Origin: Calidifonticultor sp964387355
GTDB taxonomy: Bacteria; Actinomycetota; Humimicrobiia; Humimicrobiales; Humimicrobiaceae
Assembly (NCBI GenBank): GCA_964387355.1
Contig: CAYLWJ010000061.1
Coordinates: forward strand, 1 to 45,441
Length of the DNA stretch: 45,441 nucleotides
Direction of reading: 5' to 3'
The notes under the pieces are model-generated. The model saw only the letters and a program-made list of their open reading frames with translations. It was not told the DNA's origin and did not search any database. Made by a program: the position numbers and the translations under genes. Of this stretch, positions 43,364-45,441 are shown piece by piece. Position 1 is the stretch's first letter. Each line of letters opens with the position of its first letter.

Positions 43364-44584
43364 ATGAATAAAAATAAAGAAAAAATAATTAAAAAAACCA
43401 ATTTGGAAGGTCAAAATTATTACTATAAATCTGATGAAGATAAAAGTTTTTTAGAAATATCAAATACTTTTTTTAAGCATTTATTTAAGTTATCAAATAA
43501 TATACAGTTAATTATACTTACAATACCAAAGCAAAAAAACAGTCACACTTTTTTATTATATAAGGAAAGAGGAAAAAAAATAGTTTCTAACCCAAAAAAA
43601 ACTATTTTAAATATCTCAAAGATTAATGAAATCTTAGAAAAAGAATTTAAGATAAAAAAATCTTTTTTTTCTGTATTAAACTCTCATTTTTTCAATAAAA
43701 TTAACTCATTTAAAAAACCAACCCAAAATATTAAAAAAAACAGTTTCAAAAGTATTCTTATAATAGAATTTATTACAAATCAAAAGTACAAATTTTTTTT
43801 ACAGCTAATTTTTGATTCAAAAAAAACAATAAGCAAAGTTACTGTTAATAAAATAGAAAAATTTGCAAAATTGTATGTAAATATTGTTGATTATTATTTA
43901 ACAATAAAAGGCCTTTTAGAAATAAATAAAATTTTTGAAAAAAGTCTTTCACATATTTTAGAATTATTGATTTCACTTTTAGAAGTAAAAGATCCTTATA
44001 CTTTTGGTCATTCAAATAATGTTAAAGAAATTAGTATGCTTATTGCTGAGGAATTAAATTTAGACACAGAAACCAAAAAAAACATCGAACTAGCAGCAAT
44101 TCTGCATGATATTGGTAAAATTGGTATATCTGATATAATTCTACAAAAACCTAGTATTTTAAATGATTTTGAATTTGAAGAAGTCAAAAAACATTCCTTA
44201 AAAGGAGCACTTCTTTTAGCGCATATTCCCAGTTTTAAAAATATTGCCAAAATTATAATGCAGCATCATGAAAGATATGATGGCAAAGGTTATCCAATTT
44301 CATTATCTGGCGAAAATATATTAATAGAATCTAGAATAATAGCAGTTGCAGATACTTTCGATGCAATTACTAGTCAAAGGCCATACAGAACAAGAAAAGA
44401 TGAAAAAACAGCAATTGAAATAATAAAATCTGAATCAGGTCGTCAATTTGACCCAAAAGTAGTCGAGGCACTATTAAAAGTAATTGAAAAGAAAAAACAT
44501 TTAAAAAATTATTACCAATTAAACGATAATCTTTTTAATCAGTATGATATTAGCCAAGAAAAACTTAAAGCATTAAATAAATAA
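43364..44584 (+). CDS. HD-GYP domain phosphodiesterase
   Basis: The 406-residue protein has a C-terminal HD-GYP domain (about residues 195-375). It has GHSNNVKEIS, ILHDIGKIGI with the HD metal-binding pair, QHHERYDGKGYP containing the GYP motif, and ADTFDAITSQRPYR. HD-GYP enzymes hydrolyse cyclic-di-GMP. The N-terminal ~190 residues are Lys/Asn-rich and may be a diverged GAF-like sensor, but I do not recognise them. It is divergent from cheY and shares a 189-base regulatory gap. It has no membrane helix, so it is likely cytoplasmic. Confidence 0.9.
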   Translation: MNKNKEKIIKKTNLEGQNYYYKSDEDKSFLEISNTFFKHLFKLSNNIQLIILTIPKQKNSHTFLLYKERGKKIVSNPKKTILNISKINEILEKEFKIKKSFFSVLNSHFFNKINSFKKPTQNIKKNSFKSILIIEFITNQKYKFFLQLIFDSKKTISKVTVNKIEKFAKLYVNIVDYYLTIKGLLEINKIFEKSLSHILELLISLLEVKDPYTFGHSNNVKEISMLIAEELNLDTETKKNIELAAILHDIGKIGISDIILQKPSILNDFEFEEVKKHSLKGALLLAHIPSFKNIAKIIMQHHERYDGKGYPISLSGENILIESRIIAVADTFDAITSQRPYRTRKDEKTAIEIIKSESGRQFDPKVVEALLKVIEKKKHLKNYYQLNDNLFNQYDISQEKLKALNK

Positions 44585-44677
44585 GTAAGTAATTAGTAAG
44601 TAAATAATTAGGTAGCTAAGTAGGTAATTAAGTAAGTTAGGAAGTTAGTAAGTAAATAAATAGGTAAGCAAGTAAAA
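44575..44677. repeat. Degenerate TAAG/TTAG tetranucleotide tract at the HD-GYP gene end
   Basis: About 100 bases consist of irregular TAAG, TTAG, GTAA and TAGG units, starting across the HD-GYP stop codon (44582-44584). It is strand-asymmetric (G but almost no C). No gene is present in the 181-base gap to the next coding region. Confidence 0.75.
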
Positions 44678-44765
44678 ATAGCTTTATATGTTAAAACACA
44701 AAAAAAGAAAAATTTTAATTCAAAACTTAACTTCAAAATATAAAAAAATTATTAATTAAATTAAT

Positions 44766-45311
44766 ATGAACTATTTTTATATAGGTTTATCAGTGCTTAT
44801 TGCTATTTTATTAAGCCAAGCTATAAATATATTTTTAAAATTATTTATAAGCAAAATTAAAAATTCTAAATTTGCTAATAAATTTTATAAAGATGAAAAA
44901 GCAAACTCAGAAAAAAAAATAATATGCCAGAATGACCAATTAATCATACAAAAAAATGATTTTTTAATTAAAGCTTTTTTTGAATTAAGAAACAACATAG
45001 CAATACTTGAAAAAATAGATGAACAATTAAAATATAATAAAGACAAAAAAATATTAGACAATTTAAAAAAGATTAGTTCAATAAATATTTTAAATGCAAA
45101 TAAAATTCCTTATTTAAAAAAAGAAGAATTTAAAATTCTAGATGATATGTACTCTGTAATAATATTTAAAACTAAATTAGAATTTTATTATGAATTATAC
45201 GAAAGTGGTAAAATAAACTCTCTTGAATTAAGAGAAAAAATTAGAGAATACTTAGAAAACGCAAAAAAAATAGAGACTAATATAAAAAATACCTATAATG
45301 ATATAATATAA
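44766..45311 (+). CDS. Hypothetical membrane-anchored coiled-coil protein
   Basis: The 181-residue protein has one N-terminal membrane helix (YIGLSVLIAILLSQAINIFL, near residues 4-30), followed by a basic, helical cytoplasmic or periplasmic part rich in Lys and Asn. I do not recognise its family. Codon use and AT content resemble the neighbours. It lies on the same strand as the HD-GYP gene after a repeat tract; whether they are cotranscribed is unclear. No ribosome binding site of good quality is seen. Confidence 0.6.
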   Translation: MNYFYIGLSVLIAILLSQAINIFLKLFISKIKNSKFANKFYKDEKANSEKKIICQNDQLIIQKNDFLIKAFFELRNNIAILEKIDEQLKYNKDKKILDNLKKISSINILNANKIPYLKKEEFKILDDMYSVIIFKTKLEFYYELYESGKINSLELREKIREYLENAKKIETNIKNTYNDII

Positions 45312-45441
45312 AATAATAAATATAATAAATTAAGTAAAAAAAGAAATTACAATAAATAAGAAAAATTATATTTAAAAAACTTTAAATATTTATTTTGTTA
45401 CTTTTGTTATTTTATTGTATTGAATAAAATTATTTTTAGAT

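Noticed and set aside
44575..44677. CRISPR array or telomere-like repeat at the HD-GYP end
   Set aside because: Units are irregular 4-base motifs without constant repeats or spacers.

Overview
The window is a strongly AT-rich (roughly 25-30 % G+C by eye) bacterial chromosome segment that is almost entirely a flagellar assembly and chemotaxis locus. Nearly every gene lies on the minus strand, so transcription runs from about 43 kb down to 1; two genes at the right edge are on the plus strand. Genes use the standard bacterial code, with TGA stops and several TTG or GTG starts. The phylum cannot be fixed from the sequence. No L- or P-ring genes (flgH, flgI, flgA) are present between flgG and flgJ. 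Together with a short FlgD, the TIGR02530-type flagellar operon protein and a FliW-CsrA-flagellin module, this resembles monoderm or spirochaete-like flagellar layouts rather than proteobacterial ones. A FliN without a CheC domain argues against a typical Bacillus-like lineage.

Layout in transcription order. (1) 43.2-35.1 kb, chemotaxis: cheY, cheX, cheB, a HEAT-repeat protein, an HDOD protein, cheR, a second cheY-like gene and cheA. (2) 34.9-28.5 kb, a late operon behind a sigma28-like promoter: flgF, flgG, rod-binding flgJ, flgN, flgK, flgL, fliW, csrA. (3) 28.3-26.9 kb, monocistronic fliC with its own sigma28 promoter, a long structured leader and a strong terminator. (4) 26.7-20.4 kb: a TPR glycosyltransferase, fliD, fliS, a small chaperone-like gene and a frameshifted glycosyltransferase/methyltransferase. 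(5) 19.9-0.1 kb, the hook-basal-body, export and motor block: flgB, flgC, fliE, fliF, fliG, fliH, fliI, fliJ, a lytic transglycosylase, fliK, flgD, the TIGR02530 gene, flgE, two flbD genes, motA, motB, fliL, fliM, fliN, fliO, fliP, fliQ, fliR and the start of flhB. Diverging from cheY at the right edge are an HD-GYP protein and a small membrane protein.

Together these encode most of a complete flagellum: rod, hook, filament, export gate and ATPase, stator, switch, chaperones and post-transcriptional flagellin control. They also encode a chemotaxis pathway lacking CheW and receptors within the window. The most unusual points are a CheA whose usual P2 region is replaced by a tandem MshEN-like (c-di-GMP-binding type) motif, next to an HD-GYP phosphodiesterase gene; an apparent move of the CheY-docking peptide from FliM to FliN; a strong hairpin terminator between two flbD paralogs; an attenuator-like double hairpin before flgB; and repeated short tandem duplications at gene 3' ends, often across the stop codon.
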